The translations under genes and the position numbers were made by a program. A stretch of DNA of 64,000 nt from Polytrichum commune (taxonomy: Eukaryota; Streptophyta; Polytrichopsida; Polytrichales; Polytrichaceae), in assembly GCA_950295325.1 (NCBI GenBank), contig OX485806.1:28274001-28338000 (forward strand), given 5' to 3'. Shown here in pieces: positions 49,856 to 61,968 of this stretch. Every line of letters starts with the position of its first letter. Position 1 is the stretch's first letter. Under the pieces are notes generated by a model. That model saw nothing but the letters and a program-made list of their open reading frames with translations, searched no databases and was not told the origin of the DNA.

Positions 49856-51130
49856 ATAACCATAACTAAACCATCATAGATTCGCTAACGCAACACGGGT
49901 TGTTTTTCTTGTTGTTGTGTAAACCTAATTGGTAGAAGTTTGGAGAACACGTAAAAACGAACCAAACAACACCCACGTACCTTAGACACCACGAACCCCT
50001 AGCCATCCATTCCCTTTAAATAACCATAACTAAACCATCGTAGATTCGCTAATGCAACACGGGGTTTTGTTGTTGTGTAAACCTAATGGGTAGAAGTCGG
50101 AGAATATGTAAAAACGAACCAAACAACACGCATGTACCTTAGACACCACGAACCCCTAGCCATCCATTCCCTTTTGATAACCATAACTAAACCATCGTAG
50201 ATTCGCTAACGCAACACGGGTTTTTGTTGTTGTTGTTGTGTAAACCTAATCGGCAGAAGTTTGGAGAACACGTAAAAACAACACCCACATACCTTAGACA
50301 CCACGAACCCCTAGCCATCCATTCCCTTTTGATAACCCTAACTAAACCATCGTAGATTTGCTAATGCAACACGGGTTTTTGTTGTTGTTGTGTAAACCTA
50401 ATCGGCATAAGTTTGGAGAACACGTAAAAACAACACCCACGTACCTTAGACACCACGAACCCCTATCCATCCATTCCCTTTTGATAACCATAAATAAACC
50501 ATCATAGATTCGGCTAACACAACACAAGTTGTTTTTGTTTTTGTTGTTGTGTAAACCTAATCAGTAGAAGTTTGGAGAACACGTAAAAAAAAACCAAACA
50601 ACACCCACGTATCTTAGACACCACGAACCCCTACCCATCCATTCCCCTTTGATAACCATAACTAAACCATCATAGATTCGGCTAACACAACACAAATTGT
50701 TTTTGTTTTTGTTGTTGTGTAAACCTAATCAGTAGAAGTTTGGTGAACACGTAAAAACGAACCAAACAACACCCACGTACCTTAGACACCACGAACCCCT
50801 AGCCATCCATTCCCTTTTGACAACCATAACTAAACCATCGTAGATTCAATAACGCAACATGGGTTGTTTTTGTTGTTATTGTTGTGTAAACCTAATCAGT
50901 AGAAGTTTGGAGAACACGTAAAAACAAACCAAACAACACCCACGTACCTTAGACACCACGAACCCCTAGCCATCCATTCCCCTTTGATAACCATAACTAA
51001 ACCATCGTAGATTCAATAACGCAACATGGGTTGTTGTTGTGTAAACCTAATCGGTAGAAGTTTGGAGAACACGTAACATGAAGCAAACAACACCCACATA
51101 GCTTAGACACCACGAATCCCCCTTTCCCCT
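49856..51130. repeat. Tandem satellite-like array, eight units of about 152-168 bp
   Basis: Units start ATAACCATAACTAAACCATC at about 49856, 50020, 50177, 50332, 50484, 50652, 50820 (initial ATA lost) and 50987. Each contains 'gattcgctaacgcaacacgggtt', a variable (TTG)n stretch, 'tgtaaacctaatcggtagaagtttggagaacacgtaaaaac', 'caacacccacgtaccttagacaccacgaacccctagccatccattccc'. Unit length differs mainly by the (TTG)n number and by loss of 'gaaccaaa'. The last unit decays after 'cacgaatcccc'. Units are very alike, so the expansion is recent. Confidence 0.93.
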
Positions 51131-51159
51131 TTGCCCTTTAGTTAACTTACCCCACGAGT

Positions 51160-51520
51160 AAAGCCTCTAAGGTGGCAGCCGGCCCAAACCGTCAAGCTTT
51201 GTCCTGCTCGTTGTTTTATCCTGTTCCAACCGTCCGGCCCAAGGGCCTGTAGCAATGGCACTTGAACTTATTTGTTTGTGAAGGGGCCACGCTTGTTTGT
51301 AACGGTGGACCCCGTGGCATTGCGGGCCCCGCGGCCATGTGCACTCCGGCAAAGGCCAATTGAATGGCAACTTGTTCCCATGCCACCTAACTTTACTAGC
51401 TTACAAAAGAGAGAGAGAGAGAGATGAGGCCGGTTGGCCGGCCGACCGGTAGGGGGGCGGCATGGAGCCCCGGCCGGTCCCCCCCCCATCCCGGGCCGGT
51501 TGTTAAGTTATGTTAGGTTA
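51160..51520. other. Orphan CpG-rich patch beside the satellite
   Basis: GC- and CpG-rich DNA (CCGGTTGGCCGGCCGACCGG near 51430, GGCCCCGCGGCC near 51325) contrasts with AT-rich flanks. It includes (GA)7 at 51411-51425. A 73-codon minus-strand frame (51268-51489) reflects base composition. It resembles the promoter regions of the two real genes but no downstream coding sequence is recognised on either side. It could be a promoter relic, an LTR or an unrecognised gene start. Confidence 0.45.
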
Positions 51521-53940
51521 TATTGGGGTTTGGAGTTGGGTTTGGAGTTTTGTGGTCGCATTGGGTTTAGATACGATTAAGTTAACATTAGTTAAGGGAT
51601 GGAAAAACCGTCCTCGTCTTCTAGTTGTGTTTTTCTAACGGTGTGTGGGAGGAGGGGGGAGGTGAGCTGAACTAGACTGGTTAGGCGTTGGTCGCACCGC
51701 CGGTCTAGTAGTAGTGGTGTTAAGCTAGATTGGAGGTTGGTAGTCGTACTGGGTTTTGCTAGGGTTAGTATTAGTTATGGAATAACATAGTTGTTTGTCC
51801 TTCTTCTTTGCTATGTTCAAGTGCACGGCATTAATATGCCGGTTTGGGTTTCTTCCCCTTTAAATTTTACAGTAACAATCCCTTCCTTGTTTTTTTCGTG
51901 GTCGTCGAAGCGACGTTGAGATATTGTGATGGTTACATGCTTGTACATTGATACGTGCAGTTAGGTTGCCTCTTTACTCATGAGAACTATCTTGGTCCAA
52001 CATGCAAGTTGGAATGTGGTTGTCCTCACACTTACCCATTTTGAATGTTGTATGATTGAATTGATCATATTTCATACTTTGCTCAGTTTTTGAAAAGTGA
52101 AAATGAATTAAAAACATATTAAGTCTTCAGGCAATGGTTGATAATTGAGAACATGGTAGCTTGAAAAGAATTACTGTAATGTACAATAATATTGGGTCCA
52201 TACCAACAAGTTTATGGAAACCAAGTTGTTTCCCACACACATGAAAGTTAGTTTCTTCGTATAAGGATAGGGAGGCATTATATCCCTGTCCTCAAACTTC
52301 AACTTCCCTTTACAATCATATTGAATGTTGATTCTAGTTTTGCAAGAAATTTCTAGCACACTTTCATGTGGAAGGGGTCCCATATTTTGTATTCGCTGAC
52401 TTCGCTAGGCACATGGAAGGATGCCCTAATCATTAAGAACTTTAGCATTATTTAGTTGAATTTACATGTTTAGTGGGCCTAGGAATAAGTTGGGCATTAC
52501 AGCTGCGTAGTATTTGTTGTACGCTTTCGGCAATAGATTAAGTGTTGAATAGACAAGGCACATGTCATGGCATCCTCATAGAAAAGAAAAGGAAAAAATG
52601 TAACATTAATATCATATCAATGTACCATAATGGGCCATTGGCGTGCAACGTATGTTCACCAATTGCTACTCATGATCATGCAAGCATGGGGAGTTCAAAA
52701 AACTACCAATCGCTTGTTTTTCCATATGTGAAACGAGGGGTATTAAGCACAAACTAATCGAACGTGACTAGGGCTTGTTTGTTTGAGTTTACGTTTATTG
52801 AGGATGATGTGGGTTATTGAGGATGATGTTTACGTTTATTAAGTAGTTAATAACATTATGTGAGAAGGTTTCCACGAATTTGTGGACTTTGTGTGTGGGA
52901 ATTTTGAGGTCAATGAAACATTTGGTAGTTGGGCCATCAATGAAGCCACGGACGTGATGATGATTGGGGGGAGGGGGAGGGAGATTTTCCACACTTGTTG
53001 GGATAAGAGGGGGTTAAGTATGGCATATTTGTCAAAATTTTAGTCATCCTCATATGCTATATGCAACCATCAATTTCCATAACATATTCCGTGCTTGCAC
53101 AATTTATTGAACATATTAGGAGGTGTAACACCTCTGCATCCTTTCGCTGGACTTAAAGGTCAAAGGAAGTTTCGTGAGGATTGAGATGACTTAAGATGAA
53201 ACACATTCAATTCCCAAATATAGTTTACATGATAAGGAAAGTTGCAAGAAATCACTTCAATATTACACCTGTATGGTTGGGAGCTAAATTTCAAGGTATT
53301 TAGTGAATTTTTGTTCCAAGAGCTAAAAACTACTCTATGTACAACCTACTTTGAGAGATTGAGAGAATACAATCATTTATAGAAATGGTAGCTAAAAATA
53401 TTAGGTGCTGCATAGAATACCTTGACCATATTTGGATCTTAATTTCAACCTATTTCTTCAATCAAAGAATCTCATTGAAAGAATAGAGCTGTGACAACAA
53501 GGGTTCATTTCAAACAAAGACCAAATATGCAATTATCAATAACAAATTTCCTCCCTCCTTTTATAATCTCCAACACCTTGTTTTGTTGCTTAAAAGGTTA
53601 TATAAAAATAATCAATGCAATGTCGACTGTATGTTGGTGAAAATGATTGTGTCAAATTGAGACAAATTTAAGATTATGTTGATGATTTTAGTCTTGAAAA
53701 AAGAATGCACGGTCTTAATTGCATATTATATTGAGAGAGACGAATAAAAGTGCATGTTCAAATTGGTTATGAGATAGGTTTAGGTTGCATTTATACACAT
53801 TTTCACATCTACTTATTATGGGGAGGGTTGGATTGAATCGTCTCCATCTCTACAATAATCACAGGGAGGTTTAATCTGAAAATGAAAACGAGGGTAGCTT
53901 AAAGCTATTGATAAATGTTATGAATTTATAAAGAGGATTT
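51521..53940. other. Gene-free stretch
   Basis: No recognisable product. A 25-base block (ACATGCAAGTTGGAATGTGG plus TTGTC) at about 52000 is also found at about 44108. A G-rich patch lies at 52966-52982. Confidence 0.45.
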
Positions 53941-53944
53941 TTTT

Positions 53945-54600
53945 TGCGGGCTCACATGTTTGCAACTTGAACAACCAACAACAATGCTTCACATTATCAT
54001 AGCATGCTTGGCCTATAATTGACACACTTTGAGCACTCGAGACCCTTCATGTGTTCAGAACATTTCATGATTTTTTTGAAGGAAATATTAGTACATCCAC
54101 AATGAGGCTAATGCATTCAAGTTTATGAAATTCGGCATCAAGTGGTTCAGACATGATTTATGAAAGCCAAGGCTTCTTTGCGATCTAAAGTGCATGATTG
54201 CATAGCAGGCCGCAGCTTTGTTCACCAGACAAGGTAAATTGAATTGCTTGCTCCCATGCACACAATTTGTAGATAACCTTTTTGTGCGTTAATGGTGTCT
54301 GCAACCTCAACAACTGACAAGGCTTCACTCCATCAAAGCCAAAATTTGGGTAGGTGTTGTAAGATAGAAGGATGCACCTATTTAATGGGGTCACTTTGAG
54401 CACTTGAGACCCTTACGTCACAAGGAATTTCGAAAGAAATAGCAAATCCAGAAGAAGGCTACTACACCTATCGAGTTCATGTAATTTCAACACCAGGAGA
54501 TTTAAATATGATTTATGAAAGGCAAGGTTTCTTTTGGGATCAAAAGTAGTAACATGAGCATTCAAGCAAAACAACCTTTTGCGACTTTGCAATTCAACAA
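53945..54600. repeat. Degenerate tandem duplication (about 340-bp period)
   Basis: Unit 1 (from about 53945) and unit 2 (from about 54285) share 'tgcaac.t.aacaac', 'cactttgagcactcgagaccctt' and 'catgatttatgaaag.caagg.ttctttgcgatc'. A third partial unit starts at about 54577. Function is unknown. Confidence 0.6.
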
Positions 54601-55463
54601 TTTTACAGGCTCACAGGGAACAAAGCTTTAACTTGTTGACCACTGTATAAAGAGATCAGGGCGTGGAGTATGAGTACAAAGACCAACTTGAAGGGCCCTA
54701 TCCCTCTGTCCCTTTTACAATGAACTCATATGCACAAATGTGTGTAAAAGAATAATGAAGAGATTTTTAAAAACTATCTGAAGCTCTAATAAATGAATGT
54801 CGCTAAAGAAGGCTTTCCTCATCACCAGGGCATTCCCAACATCACTCACTCTTCACAGCTCAACCCCAACATGTTGAGAAAAAGCGACATTCAAACTTCC
54901 TCGTTCCTCTTCCTAAAGATTCTCTTGCCCCCAAAATCAAGAGAGAACCTACTACCTAGTCTATACCCCATCCTCTCATGCCTAATTAATTAATTAATTA
55001 TAGTGCACTGCTGAATACAACTACTGTACCTAGAGATGATGGCAAGGTTAAGTGCAGAAAGAGCACCACCAAAGACTTGCCGTTCTGGAGGTTCCAATTC
55101 TTATTCTTCCTACCAGGTGATAATCCCTCCCACTAAGCTGTTTTGTATAGAAGTAGGAAATACAAAATGCCAGTACAACGTCAGGTGGTTGCCGTCTTTA
55201 CATCTGTCAGTGCCTCAAAGCACATGGGACCATGCCAGGTCATTAAACAATGGTGATGATTAAATAATAGGGCAACATAGCTTGCCCAAGTCAAGAAAAA
55301 GAAAAAAACTTGCAGGGACTCATTGTTGCTTCCTTCCTTCCTCTCAACCAAGCTTGATATTGCCCGAGTGCAGTCATGAGCATAACTCCAGCCCGAAATC
55401 TGATGAACTTTTTTGCTTCGATTGGTGTTCTTGAAGAAGAAAGAGTCAACAAATATGTCCACA

Positions 55464-58400
55464 TTACTTGGCTGCGCCAAGAGCAAGCTCTATATCCTTG
55501 CTATGTTCGAGATCCAGATCGCTTTTAAGAAGGGCAACATCCTCTTCAGAAAAGCTCGCCTCCTTAACATAAGGTACAATAGCCGCCCTTGCAGCTTGTT
55601 GTTTTGCAACCTCAACAGCCCAGCTGTAGATTATCATGCCCACAACTGCCAGACCCATGCCCAGCATATTCTTGGCAGTCAGGATTGAGTCAAAAAGAAG
55701 CCAACCCAAAATAAGTACAGCCACAGTCTTCATGTGTCCAAGGACCTGCAAACAAGTGAAAAACCTCAGAAGATGATCCCCAAGTAATGTCTGGTATACT
55801 GAAAATCTAATCAACATGGTGATGTGAGTTGCAATTCTACATAACCGCAAGATGCACACAAGAAGCAGGAATATGATATTGCTATACTCAAGATTGTGTG
55901 AACATTAGCTGCAACATCATCATATTAGAACCAGCAGTGGACACTGCATGCACTAAGGTCAGCAGGTCTAAAGCGAATACTTATCTTGATTGAACACCTG
56001 TATTTGAGTGATGTTTGGGTGTGGATCTAAGGACTGACACTATAAAGACATGTGTATAAAAGAGGTTTAGATTATGTGCTCTATAGTCAACATAATTTGG
56101 AGGACCTACATGTACATTTAAGAAGAGAATCTTTGCTTTAATAATGGATAAGATATCAATATGGGCTCCCATAATTATGAGGAAAATGGCTACAGTCTCA
56201 ATTTGGATTTGCTAATTGCATGTTTCATATGCCAGGAGAAATGGGTGCAGAGCTTCACTAATTCTGTTGTGAGCTAAAATATGAGTTACAATAAGGTAAG
56301 TGGTCCTAAATTGGACAGAATCTGGATCATTTAGCAGCGATTATAATGCTATAGAAGTTCTTACAGTTCCTTGTTCCTCATGTTTCTTCAGAAAGATGAG
56401 GTGACCTTGTACTAAAAACACAAGAGACCTGACCTTGGTCTTTCATGACACAGATGTCGTTCAAACATGACAGGAAGTAAGGAACCTTATATGTTCTGTT
56501 TCCACACCTCATACATGCAACCTTGCTCTAAATTTAACCTCTGCATCTCCAGATGTGAGTGCCAACCGATCAATAACCTCAACAATAAGAACCTTGTATC
56601 CTAAGAAAAGTATACACTAGAGCTGGAGCCTATGACCATTAAAATCTAAAATCTCTCTTTGGTGGAAAAGGTCAAGACTGTCCCACTACAGTTTACACTA
56701 CAGGGCCTAAGGGACCACGGGACCGAGGAGGTTTGAATAGATGACAAACCTACATGGAGTCCAACATGGCAATAGACAATGTTTCATGGTCTACAGGATA
56801 CTGTGCCAAAGCCCACCTCAAAGAGGTTGGTCTAACACAAAACCAGGAGACCATCATACTTCGAAGGTTCACAGCCTGTGGTTTATTATGCATTATTATG
56901 TGGGAGGGCCCACTTGGATAGGATGGTAAGGAAATAGAATTCAGTTCTGAGCACATTTAAGTGTGTCTTCACACTACGCTTGAAGTCCCATGACCATATA
57001 AAATTCAATTTCAATTTTCCAGAAAACAGCCTTTGGATGCATTTCAAGGGCCCTCGCAATTTCAAGTCATTGCCCTTGGCCACAGTACAAAGTAGACCTA
57101 AGAACACTCTCAAGCCCAGAGCCAATTCAGAGTAGGAAACCCATCTAACCTGGAAGGAGACTGCAGAGAATCGCCCGATGCAGAGGTACTGGCTCATGTT
57201 ACAGAAGACAGCTAGCATGCATGATAGAAGAATGAAGCACTGTACCACAAAGCAAACCAACCCAAAATATCAGAAGAGAAAATTCCACAAGAACCTGTCA
57301 GTGACAAAATCCTGAGTTTCTAAGAGCAGATTGTCCACTCGTATGTAAGCTATAACAAAGGTTGTATGATCAAAATACAATCCTGCTGGAGACAGAATAC
57401 AACCCACATGATGACATCCCAAATTTGAATGAGGAACCTAAAGAATGGAATTTAACTTACACAATTTTATATGTTTAACCTCACTGACTCATAACCTTTT
57501 AAATTAAACTGAGAAATCACCAACAACAGGAAACTAAGAGCAAGATAAGAATTGGTTACATACAACAGCTCCTGGAGTGTATTTGTAGTAGAATACATTC
57601 TGGCCATTCAAGATATAGTCTGCAAAAGGCCCCAAGGCAAGCAGGGAGGCTGCCTGCAAGGGAGCAGTCTTGCTCAAGAGCTCAAAAGAGCCACAATTGT
57701 GTTTCTTTTGCAACTGCCCAATGTACTGCACCATGCCACCATACGATGTCAAAAACCACAAAACCTGCCACCAGTTTTATTCAGATAAACCTGCTACTGA
57801 AAGATACATGGCCCACAATTTTTGGCCTCAAGATATGACGAGACTAGAATCTAGAAACTACTGAGGTGTTAGTAGCAGACAACAACTGCTTCCAATATTC
57901 AGGACTTTGCAACTCACAACAATTAAAATGTTTGTAGGTTGACTTATGTTTGCAACACTTTTGCAGTAACAAAAGTTCCTGCATGAATAGAAGCATGGAT
58001 TGCACCCAGAGGCAGTCATTTTTCCAATTTGAGAACATCAACCCTTACAAGGCTAAATCTCATTTCAGAAGCACTTTAATGTGGACTAAGTAGGATCATT
58101 GGTCAAACTATGAATGTGAGACACTTCTTAACCTTATAGCATGTGACAGCCTCAGAATGTAGCAGACAGAATGCTCACTCATAAAAGCAAACTTGCATGG
58201 TATGGAGGTGCTTACTATTTGTTGCAATGATGTGGTGAGAACTGCAACCACAGCTGCCATGAAGCCCTTGAAGTTGATGTGTACGTCCGTCACTGTGCAC
58301 ACTCCCACACCCATCATTGTGACAAAAACGGCGAGCTTCACCTGTTTTGTGTAGGTCTTGCTATGAAGCATCCACTCCAACACACAGACCACAGGTATCA

Positions 58401-59948
58401 TACTCAATTTTGATATCTGCACCATCACATGCAACAGAACAAGGGATATGTTATAGACAATCATTCTTGCATGCAGCTCTTGACCTTCCATTTGGAGCAA
58501 AAGATCAGAATATTGCCATATTGTTACCATACTCCATTCCGATTGAACAAAAAAGAGTTTGGAAGTAACAGGACAATTATCAAAGGAGGGCAAAAAATAA
58601 AAATCAATTAAACAATGTGCTCACTGACCTGGTAGAAACCAACAGAGTTGAGCATGAGGCTGAGGTTCATGCCTACAATTGATGTATTGGAGACAAGGGA
58701 GAAGAGAAACAAGTCCCAAATCGGAACAGACTTCTGGGGCACATAGCCCAATGCAGCTCCTAAGTAACCTACCGCTGATGTCACTGTGAAGTGAAACGCT
58801 GTGAGAGTGGTTGCTGCAAACACAGACAACACCAGCACAAAATATGTGTTAATTAAAAGTCCCCCCAATTCACTCAGCAACTACATCATTTGTGTGAATT
58901 TGAGTGTTAAATATACCTACAGAAATAGCTTAAGCATCCAACTGCAAGTCTGTCTCATGCGCTTCAAAACTTAACTACGGCATTTCAAGAGATCCACATG
59001 CCAGGAGAAGACCATTGGTTCCGCACAAGCTTTTGAATAAACTCTCGGATCTGGCTCCTGAAAATTGTCCGTAATATGTGCTGATTAAATATATTACGGA
59101 CAATAATCTCAGAACAAGAATACCGGAAGCTCCTTTGAAGTGGTTCGCACTGGACCTCTGACACAGATGTCTCAAAAAATTTAGGGGAATAAATCTAAGC
59201 GACAGAAATTCTATAAATTTGAGTCTTCAAGATACCCAACTACAAGTCTGAATCCTGCTCTTCAAGACTTGTCTACAGGATTTCAAGAGATCCACATGCA
59301 AGGAGGAGATCACGGGTTTCGCACTGGCTTCTGAACAAACTCTCGGATCTGGCTCCTGAAACCCCATATATCACAGACAAAAATTTCCAACAAAAAAAGA
59401 CACTTGGTAAATCCTTTCAAGTGCTTCGAACTGGACCTCCGAAACAGATGTCTCCCAAATTCTTCAATATACCTTCAGAAATAGCTTTTAAAACCCAACC
59501 ACGAGTCTGTCGAGACTTGTCTACAGCATTTCAAGAGATCCACATGCGACGAGAAAATTATGGGTTCAGCACTGGCTCCCGAAGCCCCATACATTACAGG
59601 TATTAAAAATATTCAACAAAAGAATACGTGGAAGCTCCGAAACTTGAAGTGGTTCGCACTGGACCTCGGAAACAGGTGTCCCAGAAATTGTAAGGTAAGA
59701 AAATCTGAGGGGGAAAACAGAGGCCTCGACAAGTTTGCTCAAACCCCAAGACAATGTGCAGGAGGAGATTCTGGCCAACAATTTCCACATGCATTGGAGG
59801 TGTGAAAGCCAATCTCACCGAAGCGAAAGTCGTAACCATTCTTGGACATGACCTGCTTGTTGGCCATGATGATACCGACCGAGCTGATGACATTCATCGC
59901 CCATGCACCTGCATCGGAAACCGCATACTTCTTCTCGGAGGTCGACAT
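55464..59948 (-). CDS. URGT: UDP-rhamnose/UDP-galactose transporter (URGT type), complete, 6 coding exons, 349 aa
   Basis: This is a Golgi nucleotide-sugar antiporter of the plant NST-KT/TPT-like (DMT) group. In Arabidopsis, URGTs bring UDP-Rha and UDP-Gal into the Golgi in exchange for UMP, feeding pectin (RG-I) and other galactans. Exons on the complement: 59819-59948, 58629-58813, 58216-58416, 57564-57725, 57150-57239, 55464-55745. All introns are GT-AG, phases join, and the sum is 1050 bases. Family motifs in order: SDAGAWAMNVISSVGIIMA (11-29), ATTLTAFHF (44-52), LNSVGFYQISKLSMIPVV, GVGVCTVTDV, SLQQIYIGQLQKK, ELLSKTAPLQA, NMSQYLCIGRFSAVSFQVLG, GHMKTVAVLILGWLLFDS, and an acidic C-tail. About ten membrane segments are expected. 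The length matches Arabidopsis URGT1 (about 347 aa). The start is the first ATG, MSTSEKK. Substrate choice within the clade cannot be read from sequence alone. Confidence 0.96.
56055..56250. repeat. Dispersed repeat family 'C', copy 4 (in URGT intron 5)
   Basis: It matches 6097-6335 and 48391-48640: 'agaggtttagattatgtgctctatagtcaacataatttgg', 'gagaatctttgctttaataatgg', 'gctacagtctcaatttggattt' and 'ggagaaatggg'. Confidence 0.68.
56620..57080. repeat. Dispersed repeat in URGT intron 5, partner of 8030-8510
   Basis: It keeps more CpG and longer matching blocks than the 8-kb copy. Shared sequence includes 'tttggtggaaaaggtc', 'cctacatggagtcc', 'ggtctaacacaaaaccaggaga', 'cctgtggtttatta' and 'ccctcgcaatttca'. 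Confidence 0.65.
58915..59700 (-). repeat. Three degenerate tandem units in URGT intron 1
   Basis: Units begin at about 58915, 59213 and 59461 and repeat the order 'ccaactgcaagtctg', 'cttgtctacagcatttcaagagatccacatgc', 'gcactggct.ctgaa', 'ctctcggatctggctcctgaa' and 'gtggttcgcactggacctc'. Lengths are about 298, 248 and 240 bases. Intron 1 spans 58814-59818 with donor TTCG|GTGAGA. Confidence 0.85.
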
Positions 59949-60573
59949 GTTGATGCTTCTTATTTCCTTCTCTTTTCTTTACTTTCGAGCTTTAACCCCA
60001 GGAAATTTGAAACCCCACACCAACTGCCGTCCTGTTGAGGGAAGAGGACTTCAAAGAGAGGCTTCTCCGCTGCACCCTAACATGAGGCCTATATGGAACA
60101 GGGGATCGATGAGCATCAGCATACAGATAAATGAAGAAATTCCAATCCTTCCTCCCCCGCCCTCTTACTCTGCCGCTATGTCAATCCAATGTGCGTTATG
60201 TCGATCCAGCATAACCTACAATGTAAGTGAAGTTTTTGGCGCCCAACAGAAGGGATGATAGCGGCCTTGCAAAACCTTGCGAGTAGCGGAAGCAAGGCTG
60301 ATTCTCCTCCCTTTCTCTCTCGCAATAATTGATGGACACCTCCTGTTTCTTTCCACCTAAGAAACACGAGGAGATCTCGGACTCCTCCGAGTGCGACAAA
60401 AATTCCAAAAATTTCCAAAAATAAATACTAATCCACTAGTGCTTCAAAACAACGATGGAAGTTGGCAACCCCCGGAATAGGCGCACCCCACACCCCAGAC
60501 AAGCGGACCGCAGATCGACGCGAAACACGGGTAACCCAGTTCCCAGAATCCCTTCCTTTCGAGAACCCAGAAA

Positions 60574-60652
60574 ACTAAAGATCACCAAAACGCTAACCCT
60601 GCCCCACCCACAACACTGAGATCACCAAGTCGCTAGCCTGCCCAACCCGCAC
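60574..60652. repeat. 39-40 bp tandem duplication
   Basis: 'actaaagatcaccaaaacgctaaccctgcccca' is followed by 'actgagatcaccaagtcgctagcctgcccaa'. It lies in the URGT upstream region. Confidence 0.75.
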
Positions 60653-60856
60653 CTCAAATTTCCTCTCAATCCCGCCGGCCGTAAGAACGTCGTGGCAGAG
60701 CAGAATGAGACAAACCCATAAGGGTATAACAGGAAACAACTGGAGTTGGAGATCGCCTCTCTACACTTTGCACATTCGTAACTTAAGTCAATCAAAACTT
60801 TTCCCAAAAAAAAGGGAAGAAAAAGGCTATGCAAGTACACTGCTCGAAACAGCGCC

Positions 60857-60858
<2 letters not shown>

Positions 60859-60917
<59 letters not shown>
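60859..60917 (-). repeat. (GA)29 microsatellite upstream of URGT
   Basis: An uninterrupted CT run on the plus strand, about 911-969 bases upstream of the URGT ATG. Length is likely polymorphic. Confidence 0.97.
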
Positions 60918-60919
<2 letters not shown>

Positions 60920-61734
60920 CACACACGAAGAAGGTTGAGCTCCCTGCAAACTCCACGAACCTGCTGAACTGTGCAAGAGAGCACGAGGAATGCTAATTTC
61001 TGTCTCAGAATACAGAAGAGAAGGAAGATCGGCAATGCTGCTTGCGTTTCGTTTGTGTCCTGGCTCGCTTGATTGGTGGGGGGACCAGGAGTCAACAAAG
61101 GAGAAGGAGGGGAAACTTACACTCCGTTCGGCCCCGGGCGGGCAGCGCGTGGACGACAGGGGACGGAAGACGACTACGGCAAGGGCCTCTCCTCCTTGCT
61201 GCCGACCTTCCCCTCTCGCCTGCTTACACCTGGTACCCGCCTCCATACCCGACGTTTGAGATAGGCACATACCCGGGAAGCGTAGGTACCTATCAATAGG
61301 CAGGCGGGCAGAAGATCGTGGCCGTACCGCCCGGCCCAACGTGCGGGGTCGGCGCCTCGTCTTTCCAGTCCTCTTTATTCCATTTCTTTTGCACTACGCA
61401 CCCGGAGGGTATCAATCTTGAAGCCGGATATCAGGAGCGTCTCCGTGCAATTATTTCCCCAACTAAACGCCCCGCCCCACAGGCCCTAACTTCTGCAGTT
61501 TTAGATCTGACACGAAGTTTATTTACTGCCCTTTTCACACTAAGATTTGTACCTACTGCCGAGCCTAGCTCATGAATTTGCGTCAAGAACCAGGTTCTAG
61601 ACTCCAAGCCGCAGATCAAATTTCAAGGTTGTGAATCCCCTCTCCGAACTCTGCAGAGCAGGATGGGTCGATTCAATCCGTTACAGATGAAACTTCTTTT
61701 CTAGCGTCGGTAGGCTTCTGCGCTCTGCAGTGAA

Positions 61735-61965
61735 CGCGGCGAACCGGCTGCTAGTTACAGACGAACCAGTTGAGTTTGAGAAAGAACCGTCTGAAGTTCA
61801 AGAATCCAGGAAATTAACTGATCGTTTCAGAGCAATCTGTAGGTACACCTCGGATTGTTAAAGAAAACCCGGAAGATCACAACATATAACCAGTTGGACT
61901 TGGAAACACTAGTATTTTCACCGATTTTGACCGATTATACCCAGAAAAATCTCCCGGACACTGGA
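61735..61965. repeat. Dispersed repeat family 'D', copy 4 (CpG-rich)
   Basis: Matches to copies 1-3 include 'gctagttaca', 'gttgagtttgagaaagaaccgtctgaagttcaag', 'agatcacaacatataaccagttggacttggaaacacta'. It keeps CpG where the others have TpG or CpA, so it is the youngest copy or the one under selection. Confidence 0.7.
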
Positions 61966-61968
61966 GCT

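Larger units (their letters stand above)
55746..57149 (-). other. URGT intron 5, filled with dispersed repeats
   Basis: This 1404-bp intron holds a family 'C' repeat (56055-56250) and a copy of the 8030-8510 repeat (56620-57080). It ends in the acceptor TTTGCAG|GTCCTT. Confidence 0.85.
59949..61730 (-). promoter_or_regulatory. URGT upstream region, GC- and GA-rich
   Basis: It is moderately GC-rich with a long (CT)n tract at 60859-60917 (sense GA) and a 39-bp tandem duplication at 60574-60652. Frames of 138-170 codons here are driven by the CT repeat and base composition (Glu-Arg or Leu-Ser repeats) and are not genes. Start site and core elements cannot be fixed by eye. Confidence 0.5.

Noticed and set aside
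52766-53010. Tourist-like left end (AGGGCTTGTTTGTTTGAGTTT) near 52769
   Set aside because: No matching inverted right end or TTA duplication could be found downstream.
60622-61339. Frames of 158 and 170 codons with long Arg-Glu runs upstream of URGT
   Set aside because: They are created by reading through the (GA)29 tract. No domain and no consistent codon use.
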